This document shows positions 16,298 through 25,969 of a stretch of DNA of 64,000 nucleotides, piece after piece. The stretch is from positions 868,001 to 932,000 of the forward strand of contig NZ_JAKVLR010000001.1 in NCBI RefSeq assembly GCF_022484265.1, in the 5' to 3' direction. The notes beneath the pieces were generated by a model. It was not told where the DNA came from, searched no databases, and saw nothing but the letters and a program-made list of their open reading frames with translations. The DNA is from Companilactobacillus sp. Lineage in GTDB: Bacteria; Bacillota; Bacilli; Lactobacillales; Lactobacillaceae. The number at the start of each line of letters is the position of its first letter. The first letter of the stretch is position 1. The position numbers and the translations under genes are program-made.

Positions 16298-18664
16298 TCA
16301 CCTGCTTTCGTATTTACCACGTCTCTTATTATTATTGTTTGAACGACCGTGTCCGCCGCCACGATGGTTATTGTGACCGCCTTTGCCATTTCCACCTTTG
16401 CTTCCACGACCATTGCCACGGAAAGTACTACGTGAATGACTGTTACGACGTTTTTGGAATTCTTCCTCACGTTGCTTAGCACGTTCAGCTTCTTCTGGCG
16501 TTAAGACACGTTCGAAATCGATCTTACGTTGTTCAGCGTCAGCTCTGATCAACTTAACTCTGATAGCTTGTCCAACTTTGAAAGTCTTACCAGTGCTACG
16601 ACCATGCATTGACATGCTCTTTTCGTCGTATTCGTAGTAATCGTCTTTCATGTTTGAAATATGGATCAAACCTTCAACAGTATTGTCTAGTTGAATGAAC
16701 ATACCAAAACTAGTTACTGAACTGACAACAGCATCGAACTCTTCGCCAACTTTATCAGCCATGTATTCTGTCTTCTTAAGATCATCGACAGCACGTTCAG
16801 CATCAATTGACTTACGTTCACGACTTGAAGTATGTTCAGCGATTGGTTGAAGCTTTTCAGCCCACTTTTCTTTTTCTTTATCAGTGAAGCCATTCTCAGC
16901 ATATTCGTGGACCATTCGGTGAACGATCAAATCAGGATAACGTCTGATTGGCGAAGTAAAGTGAGTATAGTATTTTGCAGCCAAACCAAAGTGACCTAAT
17001 GCTTGGTCAGAATATCTAGCTTGTTGCAAACTTCTTAGCAACATAATAGTTACAACTTGTTCTTCTGGAGTATCAACGACACTGGCCAAAACATTTTGGA
17101 ACATCTTTGGCGTGATCTCTTTTAGATTACCCTTTACTTGCACACCGATAGCAGCAGCAAATTCGAAGAAGTTTTTAACTTTTTCTGCATCAGGTTTTTC
17201 ATGGACACGATACAAGAATGGCACATGACTCATGTTGTAATGTTCAGCAACGGTTTCGTTAGCTGCCAACATGAATGATTCGATCATTCTTTCTGATGTT
17301 CCACGATTTCTGAGCTTAATGTCGATTGGCTTACCGTTTTCATCAACGATGATTTGTGCTTCAGTTTCTTCGAAGTCAATTGCACCACGTTCGTGACGTT
17401 TGTTGAATAAAATTTCATGAAGTTCAGCCATATCTTTGAGCATTGGAACTAGATCTGCATATTCTTCATTTAACTCAACATCGCCTTTTAAGATCTCGTT
17501 AACGTTGTTATAAGTCATACGATATTTAGATTGGATGACACTAGGGAAAATATCGTGCGTTAAGACATTTCCTTGAGGGTCGATTTCCATCTCACAAGTC
17601 AGTGCTAGACGATCTTCACCAGGGTTCAATGAACAAATACCATTTGATAATCTAAATGGCAACATTGGAATAACACGATCAACTAAATAAGTTGAAGTAC
17701 CACGTTCATAGGCTTCATCATCAATTGGCGAACCTTCGCGAACATAGTGAGTAACATCGGCAATGTGGACACCTAAGTGGAAGTTACAGTTTGAAAGTTT
17801 TTCAACTTCAACGGCGTCATCAAAGTCTTTTGAGTCATCCCCATCAATCGTGATAACAGTGTTCTTAGTTAAATCCTTACGACCTTCGCGGTCAGCCTCT
17901 GTAACATGATCGGGGATTTTTTCAGCAGCATCTAGAACTTCCTTAGGAAATTCAGGATTGATGTCGTTATCCAAAACGATTGAAATAATATCAACGCCAG
18001 GATCATTCTTGTTACCAATGATCTCAAGTGCTGTACCTTCCATACTTTGTGGATGGTCATCGTTAGGATATTCATCGATCGAGACTTGGACCATATCACC
18101 CATTTGTGGATGAAGGCCTTTGTCAGAAATAAAGATCATGTAAGTCGAATAGCGTTTTTCATGACTTTGAACATAGCCAAAGTGGCCAGTCTTTTTAACT
18201 TGAACGTCACTGTATGGATGGAATTCACCCACTAATTTGTCGACTGAGCGTTCAACGATCTTAGTAATCTTACCTTCAGGTCCCTTATCATTCCATGGGT
18301 TTGAAGGTTTTGTAATTTGAATTTCTACTTGATCGCCATTGACCGCATGCAAAGTGTGGTCACGAGTAATAAAGGCATCTGGTTCGACCTCGTCGTAGCG
18401 AACAAATCCGAATCCTTTTTCGTTGGCCTTAAATACACCCTCAACGACCTTAGTCTGTTGAGCCATCTTGAATTCGTCTTTGTTAGTAAGCGTGATCTTA
18501 CCTTCGCCCTCGAGAACAGCCAAAGCTTTAACAACACGTTTGAATGCTGAAGCTCCGTGCATTCTCAATACATCTTCAATTTGTTCAGAAGTATAGCGAC
18601 GATCTGGGTTGCTTCTGAAAAATTCCAGGATATCTGAAATTAATTTATTATCTTTATCAGGCAT
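16298..18664 (-). CDS. rnr: Ribonuclease R
   Basis: Processive 3'-5' exoribonuclease that degrades structured RNA. From ATG 18664 (GAGGAAAG upstream) it has 788 residues: an N-terminal winged-helix region (to about 75), two cold-shock OB folds, the RNB catalytic domain with TIDGDDSKDFDDAVE (catalytic aspartates) and HFTSPIRRYPDL, and an S1 domain (about 625-710). The last 60 residues form a low-complexity Gly/Asn/Arg/Lys/His tail, likely for RNA or ribosome contact. The start overlaps the estC stop by 8 bases. Confidence 0.97.
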   Translation of the reverse strand: MPDKDNKLISDILEFFRSNPDRRYTSEQIEDVLRMHGASAFKRVVKALAVLEGEGKITLTNKDEFKMAQQTKVVEGVFKANEKGFGFVRYDEVEPDAFITRDHTLHAVNGDQVEIQITKPSNPWNDKGPEGKITKIVERSVDKLVGEFHPYSDVQVKKTGHFGYVQSHEKRYSTYMIFISDKGLHPQMGDMVQVSIDEYPNDDHPQSMEGTALEIIGNKNDPGVDIISIVLDNDINPEFPKEVLDAAEKIPDHVTEADREGRKDLTKNTVITIDGDDSKDFDDAVEVEKLSNCNFHLGVHIADVTHYVREGSPIDDEAYERGTSTYLVDRVIPMLPFRLSNGICSLNPGEDRLALTCEMEIDPQGNVLTHDIFPSVIQSKYRMTYNNVNEILKGDVELNEEYADLVPMLKDMAELHEILFNKRHERGAIDFEETEAQIIVDENGKPIDIKLRNRGTSERMIESFMLAANETVAEHYNMSHVPFLYRVHEKPDAEKVKNFFEFAAAIGVQVKGNLKEITPKMFQNVLASVVDTPEEQVVTIMLLRSLQQARYSDQALGHFGLAAKYYTHFTSPIRRYPDLIVHRMVHEYAENGFTDKEKEKWAEKLQPIAEHTSSRERKSIDAERAVDDLKKTEYMADKVGEEFDAVVSSVTSFGMFIQLDNTVEGLIHISNMKDDYYEYDEKSMSMHGRSTGKTFKVGQAIRVKLIRADAEQRKIDFERVLTPEEAERAKQREEEFQKRRNSHSRSTFRGNGRGSKGGNGKGGHNNHRGGGHGRSNNNNKRRGKYESR

Positions 18665-19406
18665 TTCTTTCCTCAATTTTTTCTAAAAAGTTTAATACGT
18701 CAGACTGTAAGTCTTTATGTGCATTATTGATAGTTAGGACGTGGCCAGCATCGTACCAATGCAAATCAGCATCTGTTACGATTGACTGTACCTTATCCGC
18801 ACCGTGAGGATCGACCATTTTATCTGTTTTTCCTTGACCAATAAAATACGGTTTATGAATCTTCTTTAGATCCTCAGTAACTTGCAACGTCTCGGTTTGA
18901 ATATTAGTTAAAAATCCATCGATCTTGCTGTCAATCACAGCGAGCTTACTATCGATCTCAGAATCAGCTAGCTCATTTAGTTGATAAACCTTTTGAGCAT
19001 AGATCAGAAATTCTGAACGTATCATCTTAAAACTAGTATTGAATAGTGGCGAGCCAAAAGTTCCCCCACCGAGTACGTCGGACATGTTTTCGATTGCCTT
19101 GGTAGCAAAAATAGCTCCTAGTGACAATCCAAAAAAGTATATTTCAGTTTTTCCTTGCGACTTTAAAAAATCTAACGCTTCTTCAGCTTGTTTCCACCAA
19201 TTGGCGGGTCCGCCTTTTTCAATAATATCTAAAGGTTCGCGAGTCCCGTGTCCGGCAAACATTGGCGCATAAGCTGAATAGCCATTGCGTTCTAAAAATC
19301 TGCCCAACAGTCGCATATCGTTTGGAGTTCCCGATAATGAGTGCAACAAAACGACTGCCTTAGGTCCATTATCAAAATAAAAAGGTTTAGGTGCAATTAT
19401 TTTCAT
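18657..19406 (-). CDS. estC: Carboxylesterase, EstC/YvaK type (alpha/beta hydrolase)
   Basis: Serine carboxylesterase of the monoacylglycerol-lipase-like group; natural substrate unknown. 249 residues from the ATG at 19406 with AAGGAG 8 bases upstream. The nucleophile elbow GLSLG places Ser95. Asp lies in GKTDKMVDPHGAD and His in YDAGHVLTI near the C-terminus. An oxyanion region LLHSLSGTPNDM and AGHG follow the family pattern. Placed between secG and rnr as in Bacillus; a terminator between secG and estC suggests partial read-through. Confidence 0.9.
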   Translation of the reverse strand: MKIIAPKPFYFDNGPKAVVLLHSLSGTPNDMRLLGRFLERNGYSAYAPMFAGHGTREPLDIIEKGGPANWWKQAEEALDFLKSQGKTEIYFFGLSLGAIFATKAIENMSDVLGGGTFGSPLFNTSFKMIRSEFLIYAQKVYQLNELADSEIDSKLAVIDSKIDGFLTNIQTETLQVTEDLKKIHKPYFIGQGKTDKMVDPHGADKVQSIVTDADLHWYDAGHVLTINNAHKDLQSDVLNFLEKIEERNA

Positions 19407-19424
19407 CAAAATTACTCCTTATAA

Positions 19425-19453
19425 CAAAAAACCTCCTGAGATTCTTCAGGAGG
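19425..19453 (-). terminator. Terminator after secG
   Basis: On the minus strand CCTCCTGA / TCAGGAGG forms an 8-bp stem with a short loop, followed by T6-7. It lies between secG and estC and contains an AGGAGG sequence in its 3' arm. Transcripts that read through would supply estC, rnr and smpB. Confidence 0.8.
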
Positions 19454-19462
19454 ATGACTTGT

Positions 19463-19699
19463 CTAGTGAGATGATAAATATACTAAAACTAGTGATAAAG
19501 CGAAGAATAGTACTAGAAGCACATAAGTAACTTTAACCATGAAAGCTTCAAATCCACGCTTCTTTTGGTTGTTAAATAAGTCTCCACCACCACCTGATAG
19601 AGCGTTCAAAGCATCTTGTTGCTTTGTAGGCTGCATCAATACGGCAATGATTATCAATACTGAGACAATAATTAGTAATACTTCGAATAAATTATACAC
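19463..19699 (-). CDS. secG: Preprotein translocase subunit SecG
   Basis: Small integral membrane component of the SecYEG channel. 78 residues from a GTG start at 19699, preceded by GGGGG at about 8 bases; a TTG two codons upstream is less well placed. Two hydrophobic helices (about 3-22 and 54-74) bracket the loop TKQQDALNALSGGGGDLF, with the Gly-rich SGGGG signature. It opens the conserved secG-estC-rnr-smpB order. Confidence 0.94.
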   Translation of the reverse strand: MYNLFEVLLIIVSVLIIIAVLMQPTKQQDALNALSGGGGDLFNNQKKRGFEAFMVKVTYVLLVLFFALSLVLVYLSSH

Positions 19700-19772
19700 C
19701 GGCAAAACCCCCGTTCATGGTGTTTAAAGCTGAAATCACTTCTAAAACAATAACATAAAACATTCAAAAATT

Positions 19773-21317
19773 CTAGTCTATTCCATTGATAAGCGTCGTC
19801 AGTCTCTTTTTAAATTTCGCACGCTGAGCAGCGTTAACCATCATGACGATACGATCTCCAGCTTTAACAACTGTGTCTCCACGAGGAATTATCTCACGTT
19901 CTCCACGGTAAATCGCAATTACTAAGACTTCTTTAGGGAAAGAAATATCGCGAATATATTCTCCATCAATACTGCTGCCTTCATAGACCGGAATTTCAAT
20001 TCGATCATTATATTTGCTGACTTGGTTTAAATAGGTAGAATTCAGAGTCAGTTTTTCTTTCAAAGCTTCATAAATTGGTGCACCGTTCAAGATATCAACC
20101 ACAATATAGGCAATCAGTGAGATCACTACCAATGGCATTAAGTGTCCGAGCGACCCAACCATTTCCGTGACCAAAATAATTGCTGTAAATGGAGCTTTAC
20201 TGATGCAAGCAAAGTAACCTGCCATCGCAAAAATAATCAAATTACTTTCATATGAAATTGGCAACAATCCCATTTGATTCATGAACACTGCATAAACGGC
20301 TCCGATAATGGCTCCCAAATTTAAAATAGGAAGAAAAATTCCACCAGGAAGTCCTGAACCATAAGAGATCATTGAAAAAATAAATCTCAGAATAAAGATA
20401 CCGGCCAAGATCCAAAAGCCAACGTTCATGTGATTCAAGCTGACGATCAAACCATTTCCGCCACCAATAAATTTTGGGAACATCATCCCAACTGGGACTA
20501 ATAAAATTAAAGGAATCAAACCTTGAAAACTGCGTGGAATTTTCGTTTTTGCATACAAACTGGGCATGTACAAAATAACTATCTGATACAAACGTCCTAA
20601 CAGCCCTAGAATTATTCCTAAGACAATCAGGTGCCAATACATTCCCACTGGGAGACTGAATTTATAGGGTATATCAAGTACCGGCGTAAGACCAAATACG
20701 TATAGGGCAACTAAGTTAGAACTGACAGCACTAGCCAAGGCTGTCAGCCAGACCATTGGCGAAAAATTATGATAAATTTCTTCGATCACAAACATACATC
20801 CAGCTAGCGGTGCATTAAATGCCGCTGCTAGACCACCGGCAGCACCACTAGCAATCAAGATACGTTTAGTGGTCGGAGAATCGACATGGCTGAGTTCACC
20901 AAATCCTTGACCGATTGTGGAACCCAACTGAATTGCCGGTCCTTCACGTCCGAGAAAAAGTCCGGGTCCAATACTAAGAATGCCACCAACGAACTTTCTC
21001 CACAGTACTGACCACCACTTGATCTTGAGGTCGCCGTCTAATTGTGCCTCAACTTGCGGAATACCAGAACCGGAAATATTCGGTTCTTTTTTCAGCATAA
21101 AGCCGACAATTATTCCGACGACAATCAAAAAAGCTAATAGTCCAACAACTATTCCCCAATTAGTTCTTGCCTCTACGTAGAAATGTTGGAATACCGTCAA
21201 CGATGATTGAATCGACCAACGAAACATGCTGACGACGGCACCAGATAAAATACCAACAACTATCCCACCTAAGAGAAGCTTTAATTTATAAACATCAATG
21301 GATACATGTTTTTCCAT
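19773..21317 (-). CDS. ClC-family H+/Cl- exchange transporter with C-terminal RCK-C domain
   Basis: Anion/proton exchanger of the ClC family, often linked to acid resistance. 514 residues. ClC selectivity motifs are clear: GSGIPQVE, GREGPAIQLGSTIGQG and GSGLPGGIFLPILNLG. About ten membrane helices reach residue 415. A soluble C-terminal domain (about 430-505) reads as TrkA_C/RCK-C: VYEGSSIDGEYIRD, VLVIAIYRG and DRIVMMVNA. It lies 17 bases after the oxidoreductase gene on the same strand, so the two may be co-transcribed. Confidence 0.92.
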   Translation of the reverse strand: MEKHVSIDVYKLKLLLGGIVVGILSGAVVSMFRWSIQSSLTVFQHFYVEARTNWGIVVGLLAFLIVVGIIVGFMLKKEPNISGSGIPQVEAQLDGDLKIKWWSVLWRKFVGGILSIGPGLFLGREGPAIQLGSTIGQGFGELSHVDSPTTKRILIASGAAGGLAAAFNAPLAGCMFVIEEIYHNFSPMVWLTALASAVSSNLVALYVFGLTPVLDIPYKFSLPVGMYWHLIVLGIILGLLGRLYQIVILYMPSLYAKTKIPRSFQGLIPLILLVPVGMMFPKFIGGGNGLIVSLNHMNVGFWILAGIFILRFIFSMISYGSGLPGGIFLPILNLGAIIGAVYAVFMNQMGLLPISYESNLIIFAMAGYFACISKAPFTAIILVTEMVGSLGHLMPLVVISLIAYIVVDILNGAPIYEALKEKLTLNSTYLNQVSKYNDRIEIPVYEGSSIDGEYIRDISFPKEVLVIAIYRGEREIIPRGDTVVKAGDRIVMMVNAAQRAKFKKRLTTLINGID

Positions 21318-21334
21318 CGACTTCCCCCTTATAA

Positions 21335-22393
21335 TTATTTTTCAAATTTTGGCATTTTGTAAACTGAAGGCCATGGAGCAATAAAGCCAGCCTCAAGCAG
21401 CTCAATGTCAGTAATAGCTTGTTCATCCGTGACCAATTTAGGTTGGTCGTGGATCAAAGTTTGATAAACCGAATCGTAAAACAATCCGTAATCGCCTAAC
21501 GGAGTTTTGATCTGCTTTTTGATCCAATCGCCATTTGAATTATGGTAATTAGCAACTCCGTAATACATTGGACTGTCTTCGCCAAAACCTGGCGTTCCTG
21601 GCATAATACCGGCCTTCAGGTCATTTTCTTGTTGGTCAGCACCATATTTAATAAATGATCCATTGGTTCCATGGACGATAAAGCGAGGATAATCCGTTGC
21701 AACATTAAATTCTGCCTTAACTTTGACCTTGTTTCGTGTTCCATAGTGAAGATCAACGTCAAAATAATTATCTACTGCATCTGCCACTTCGTTGTTACGA
21801 ATATCGTAGGCAACAGTATCGGGACGTCCAAACAGAGCAACCATCCGATCCATCAGGTGAATACCTAATCCGTAAAAGGTCCCTTGTTCCTTAATACCAG
21901 GTTTTACAACTGTTCCTGGACGGTAATAATCAATATGAGATTCAACTTCCAAAATGTCTCCCAAAAATCCCTGTTCGATCACTTGCTTAACAGCTAAATA
22001 ATCCCCATCAAATCGACGGTTTTGATAAGGAGTAACTAAAATGCCCTTTTGACGTCCTAATTCGAGCAACTCGCGTGCATGTTCAACACTGTCAACGAAA
22101 GGCTTTTCGACGATAACGGACTTATTAGCTAAAATAACACTCTTAGCTAGCTCATAATGCGTACTTGCAGGCGTACAAATTGTTACTAGGTCGACCTGTG
22201 GGTCATCTAGAATATCATCTAAATCAGTTGTAAAAACTGTTCCTTTGTCTTGATATGGTTTAGCCAAGGTTAGATCAACTGGCTTACGCGTATAAACCTT
22301 AGCAACCTCAAAATCTGGACGAATATTTAAATAAGGCAAATGGTAACGATTGGCAGACTTGCCAAACCCAATAAAAGCAATTTTTAATGACAT
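21335..22393 (-). CDS. Gfo/Idh/MocA-family NAD(P)-dependent oxidoreductase
   Basis: 352 residues. The N-terminal Rossmann fold starts IAFIGFGKSANRYHLPYL; the family EKP motif appears in VIVEKPFVDSVEHAREL near residue 97. The C-terminal alpha/beta domain contains the YGLGIHLMDRMVALFGRP segment, with the usual catalytic His. This resembles the YvaA/scyllo-inositol dehydrogenase-like subgroup of Firmicutes, but the substrate is not determinable. It lies just downstream of the eno terminator with AAGGAGA before its ATG. Confidence 0.88.
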   Translation of the reverse strand: MSLKIAFIGFGKSANRYHLPYLNIRPDFEVAKVYTRKPVDLTLAKPYQDKGTVFTTDLDDILDDPQVDLVTICTPASTHYELAKSVILANKSVIVEKPFVDSVEHARELLELGRQKGILVTPYQNRRFDGDYLAVKQVIEQGFLGDILEVESHIDYYRPGTVVKPGIKEQGTFYGLGIHLMDRMVALFGRPDTVAYDIRNNEVADAVDNYFDVDLHYGTRNKVKVKAEFNVATDYPRFIVHGTNGSFIKYGADQQENDLKAGIMPGTPGFGEDSPMYYGVANYHNSNGDWIKKQIKTPLGDYGLFYDSVYQTLIHDQPKLVTDEQAITDIELLEAGFIAPWPSVYKMPKFEK

Positions 22394-22440
22394 ACAAATT
22401 CTCCTTGTTTAGACATACATTAATCATATAATTTTGAGCA

Positions 22441-22468
22441 AAAAAAAACAGCCCAGAAGGGCTGTTTT
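22441..22468 (-). terminator. Terminator of the glycolytic operon after eno
   Basis: AAACAGCCC / GGGCTGTTT stem with loop of four, followed by a run of eight T on the minus strand. The T-run on plus also allows bidirectional use. Confidence 0.88.
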
Positions 22469-22482
22469 TAAATCAAAAATGA

Positions 22483-23784
22483 TTATTTGTTAAGGTTGTA
22501 GAAACTGTGGATACCTTTGTATTCTGCTTGTTCGCCAAGTTGATCTTCGATTCTCATCAATTGGTTGTACTTAGCAATACGGTCTGTACGACTCATTGAA
22601 CCAGTCTTGATTTGACCTGCGTTTGTAGCAACAACAAGGTCAGCAATTGTTGTATCTTCTGTTTCACCTGAACGGTGAGAAACAACAGCTGTGAATCCAG
22701 CTTCTTTAGCCATTTCGATAGCTTCGAATGTTTCTGTAAGTGTACCAATTTGGTTAACTTTGATAAGGATTGAGTTAGAAACTCCCATATCAATACCCTT
22801 CTTCAAGTAGTCAGTGTTTGTAACGAACAAGTCGTCACCAACTAATTGAACTTTGTCGCCAAGGGCTTTTGTAACTTTTTGCCAGTCTTCCCAGTTGTTT
22901 TCATCGATAGGATCTTCGATTGTGATAACTGGATACTTGTCAACGATGTTTGCAAGTAAGTCGATGAATTCGTCTGTGCTCAATGAAGCACCGTTTTCGC
23001 CTTCACCCTTAAGATCATACTTGCCTGTTTCTGTGTTGTAGAATTCTGATGAAGCACAGTCAAAACCAATAGCGATATCATCACCAGGTTTGTAACCTGC
23101 TTTTTCAATAGCTTCTACCAAAATCTTGAAAGGAGCTTCGTTGTTGTCAAGGTCAGGAGCAAATCCACCTTCATCACCAACAGCTGTGTTCTTGCCTTGT
23201 GCTTCAAGAACTGCTTTAAGTGAATGGAATGTTTCTGAACCCATACGTACGGCTTCATGAATTGACTTTGCACCAACAGGTACGATCATGAATTCTTGGA
23301 AGTCAACGTTGTTATCAGCATGCTTACCACCATTGATAACGTTCATCATAGGTGTTGGAAGTACGTGAGCATTTGGTCCACCTAAGTATTCGTACAATGG
23401 AAGGCCAAGTTCGTCAGCAGCAGCACGTGCAGCAGCCAATGAAACACCAAGGATAGCGTTAGCACCAAGGTTACCTTTGTTTTCTGTACCGTCAAGCTTG
23501 ATCATAGCGTCATCAATAGCTCTTTGATCAGTTACATCCATACCAATAACTGTCTTAGCAATCTTATCGTTAACGTTTGAAACAGCTTTAAGAACACCTT
23601 TACCACCAAAACGTGACTTGTCGCCATCACGTAATTCAACAGCTTCGTGTTCACCAGTTGAAGCACCTGATGGAACATCAGCGCGGCCAAAGCCACCTAA
23701 TTCAGTATAAACTTCAACCTCGACAGTTGGGTTACCACGTGAGTCGAGAATTTCGCGACTTAAAATATCAGTAATTACAGACAT
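22483..23784 (-). CDS. eno: Enolase
   Basis: Converts 2-phosphoglycerate to phosphoenolpyruvate; often also a surface protein in lactobacilli. 433 residues. Signatures include ILDSRGNPTVEVEV, SGASTGEHEAVELRDGD, NVINGGKHADNN, AVGDEGGFAPDL, the metal-binding TIEDPIDENNW and QLVGDDLFVTN, then SHRSGETEDTTIADL. GTAAAGGAGA precedes the ATG. The 89-base gap to tpiA contains TTGACA on the minus strand (23839-23844) but no convincing -10, so an extra promoter for eno is possible but unproven. Confidence 0.98.
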   Translation of the reverse strand: MSVITDILSREILDSRGNPTVEVEVYTELGGFGRADVPSGASTGEHEAVELRDGDKSRFGGKGVLKAVSNVNDKIAKTVIGMDVTDQRAIDDAMIKLDGTENKGNLGANAILGVSLAAARAAADELGLPLYEYLGGPNAHVLPTPMMNVINGGKHADNNVDFQEFMIVPVGAKSIHEAVRMGSETFHSLKAVLEAQGKNTAVGDEGGFAPDLDNNEAPFKILVEAIEKAGYKPGDDIAIGFDCASSEFYNTETGKYDLKGEGENGASLSTDEFIDLLANIVDKYPVITIEDPIDENNWEDWQKVTKALGDKVQLVGDDLFVTNTDYLKKGIDMGVSNSILIKVNQIGTLTETFEAIEMAKEAGFTAVVSHRSGETEDTTIADLVVATNAGQIKTGSMSRTDRIAKYNQLMRIEDQLGEQAEYKGIHSFYNLNK

Positions 23785-23873
23785 ATTGTAAAAATCTCCT
23801 TTACGATTTTTAATACATTTTCATTTTAACCTAAATTTTGTCAAAATAAATATAAGTTATTTTATTTAATTAA

Positions 23874-24626
23874 TTATTTTTGATAGTTAACTAATGCAAG
23901 GAATGATTCAGGATCCATACTTGCACCACCAACGAGTCCACCATCAATATCCTCTTTGGCCATTAATTCTTTAACGTTAGCAGGTTTAACTGAACCACCA
24001 TAAAGAATTCTGATCTTGTCAGCTGTATCTTGATCATACAAGCTAGCAATCTTTTCACGGATTACGTGAACCATTTCTTGTGCTTGGTCAGCAGTAGCAG
24101 TCTTACCAGTACCGATAGCCCAAATAGGTTCGTATGCAATAACTGATTTAGCTAAGTCAGCAGCAGAGATGCCTTTAACAGCAGCTTCGATTTGACCTGT
24201 AACCCAGTCTTCAGCTTTTCCAGCTTCACGTTGTTCAAGTGTTTCACCACAGCAGATGATTGGCAACATGTTGTTCTTCAAGATAGCGTGAGCTTTCTTG
24301 TTGATGTCTTCATCAGTTTCTTTGAAGTATTGTCTTCTTTCTGAGTGACCAATGATTACGAAATCAATGCCCATTTGTGAAAGAGCCAATGGACTGTTTT
24401 CACCAGTAAATGCACCGGCGTCTTCAAAGTAACTGTTTTCAGCAGCAGTCTTTAAAGGTGTACCTTCAGCACCTGCAACAAGTGTTGATAAATCAATAGC
24501 AGGAGCACCGATAATAGCTTCTACGCCTGATTCTGGCAATTTACCTTTGATACCGTCTAAAAATTCTTGGGTTTCCTTAGGATTTTTGTTCATCTTCCAG
24601 TTACCCGCAATAATAGGTGTACGCAT
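23874..24626 (-). CDS. tpiA: Triosephosphate isomerase
   Basis: Interconverts DHAP and glyceraldehyde-3-phosphate. 250 residues. AGNWKMNK holds the catalytic Lys, IIGHSERRQYF the electrophilic His, AYEPIWAIGTGKTAT the catalytic Glu and loop 6, and ILYGGSVKPANV the phosphate-binding region. AAGGAG precedes the ATG. It is 20 bases after pgk in the operon. Confidence 0.98.
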   Translation of the reverse strand: MRTPIIAGNWKMNKNPKETQEFLDGIKGKLPESGVEAIIGAPAIDLSTLVAGAEGTPLKTAAENSYFEDAGAFTGENSPLALSQMGIDFVIIGHSERRQYFKETDEDINKKAHAILKNNMLPIICCGETLEQREAGKAEDWVTGQIEAAVKGISAADLAKSVIAYEPIWAIGTGKTATADQAQEMVHVIREKIASLYDQDTADKIRILYGGSVKPANVKELMAKEDIDGGLVGGASMDPESFLALVNYQK

Positions 24627-24646
24627 AAATTAATTCTCCTTAATGA

Positions 24647-25861
24647 CTATTTGTCTGAAATTGAAGCAATACCAGGTAATGTCTTACCTTCTAGGTATTC
24701 TAGTGATGCACCACCACCAGTTGAGATGTGAGTAAGCTTGTCAGCAATACCCAAACTCTTAGCAGCAGCAGTTGAATCACCACCACCAACGATAGTGATA
24801 GCATCTGATAAGTTACCTAGGGCACGTCCAACTTCAAGAGTACCTTCAGCAAACTTGCTCATTTCGAATGCACCCATTGGTCCATTCCATACAACAGTCT
24901 TAGCACCGTTTAACTTGTCTTTGAACAAGGCAACAGTCTTAGGACCGATATCCAATGCCATTTCGTCATCAGGAATATCTACGCCATCAGTAGTTGTTGC
25001 TTCAGCATCGTTTGAGAATTCTTTAGCAACGATGTGGTCTACAGGAAGCACGATCTTGTCGCCAGCTTTTTGAAGGAGGTCCTTAGCTAGATCAACTTTA
25101 TCTGCTTCAAATAGTGACTTACCAATCTTGTGGCCTTGAGCAGCTAAGAATGTATAAGCCATACCACCACCGATTAAGATGTGGTCTGATTTTGGAATCA
25201 AGTTTTCAATAACACCGATCTTGTCAGAAACCTTAGCACCACCAAGAATTGTTACGAATGGGTGTACTGGGTTATCAACAGCGTTACCTAAGAATTTGAT
25301 TTCTTTTTCCATCAAGAATCCAGCAGCAACTGGTTTGCCAGCAGCCTTCATAGCTGTTGAGATACCAACGTTTGATGCGTGGCTTCTGTGGGCTGTACCG
25401 AATGCATCGTTGACGAAAACATCGCCAAGTGATGCCCAGTATTCACCCAATTTAGGATCGTTTTTACTTTCGCGCTTGCCGAAGTCATTATCGATATCTT
25501 GGAAACGAGTGTTTTCCATCAATAGGATTTGACCATCTTGCAAGTTGTTAATAGCATCTTCAAGTTCTTTACCTTCGTTAACAGGTACGAACTCAACAGG
25601 CATGCCACTTAATTCTTGAAGTTTAGCAGCAACAGGCTTCAATGATAAAGCTTTCTTGTCTTCGTCACTCTTGATACGGCCCAAGTGAGAAAGCAAGATA
25701 ACCTTTCCACCATGTTCTGAAACATACTTGATTGTTGGGATAGCACCAACGATACGGTTTGTATCGCCGACAACACCATCTTTAATAGGAACGTTGAAAT
25801 CTACACGCATTAAGACTTTTTTGCCTTTTACGTCAACGTCAGAAACGATAAGTTTTGCCAT
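24647..25861 (-). CDS. pgk: Phosphoglycerate kinase
   Basis: Makes ATP from 1,3-bisphosphoglycerate. 404 residues. The substrate loop KKVLMRVDFNVPIKDG, SHLGR, NDAFGTAHRSHAS and the C-terminal nucleotide site VGGGDSTAAAKSLG with STGGGASLEYLEGK are all present. TGGAGGA is 8-9 bases before the ATG. A terminator-like hairpin lies between gap and pgk, so pgk, tpiA and eno are probably expressed from read-through of cggR-gap transcripts at a reduced level. Confidence 0.98.
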   Translation of the reverse strand: MAKLIVSDVDVKGKKVLMRVDFNVPIKDGVVGDTNRIVGAIPTIKYVSEHGGKVILLSHLGRIKSDEDKKALSLKPVAAKLQELSGMPVEFVPVNEGKELEDAINNLQDGQILLMENTRFQDIDNDFGKRESKNDPKLGEYWASLGDVFVNDAFGTAHRSHASNVGISTAMKAAGKPVAAGFLMEKEIKFLGNAVDNPVHPFVTILGGAKVSDKIGVIENLIPKSDHILIGGGMAYTFLAAQGHKIGKSLFEADKVDLAKDLLQKAGDKIVLPVDHIVAKEFSNDAEATTTDGVDIPDDEMALDIGPKTVALFKDKLNGAKTVVWNGPMGAFEMSKFAEGTLEVGRALGNLSDAITIVGGGDSTAAAKSLGIADKLTHISTGGGASLEYLEGKTLPGIASISDK

Positions 25862-25886
25862 TTTAAATCCTCCAGAGTATTTTCCT

Positions 25887-25921
25887 AAAAAAAAGACGGA
25901 AGGAGTTATCCTCCCTCCGCC
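25887..25921 (-). terminator. Intercistronic terminator between gap and pgk
   Basis: On the minus strand an 11-bp GC-rich stem (GGCGGAGGGAG / CTCCTTCCGTC, two G-U pairs, 5-base loop) is followed by T8. Its position 49 bases after gap and 26 before pgk suggests partial termination that sets gap above the downstream genes. Confidence 0.82.
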
Positions 25922-25969
25922 AATTTAATTCACTAAATTAGGTTGTAAACTTCGCTATTTAACTAAAAA

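Noticed and set aside
15780..16300. tmRNA gene (ssrA) next to smpB
   Set aside because: The sequence beside smpB holds only a terminator and the TetR gene; no tRNA-like ends or tag-coding sequence were seen.
23785..23873. Separate promoter for eno
   Set aside because: TTGACA is present on the minus strand but no acceptable -10 lies 16-18 bases away, so it is left as a possibility in the eno entry only.
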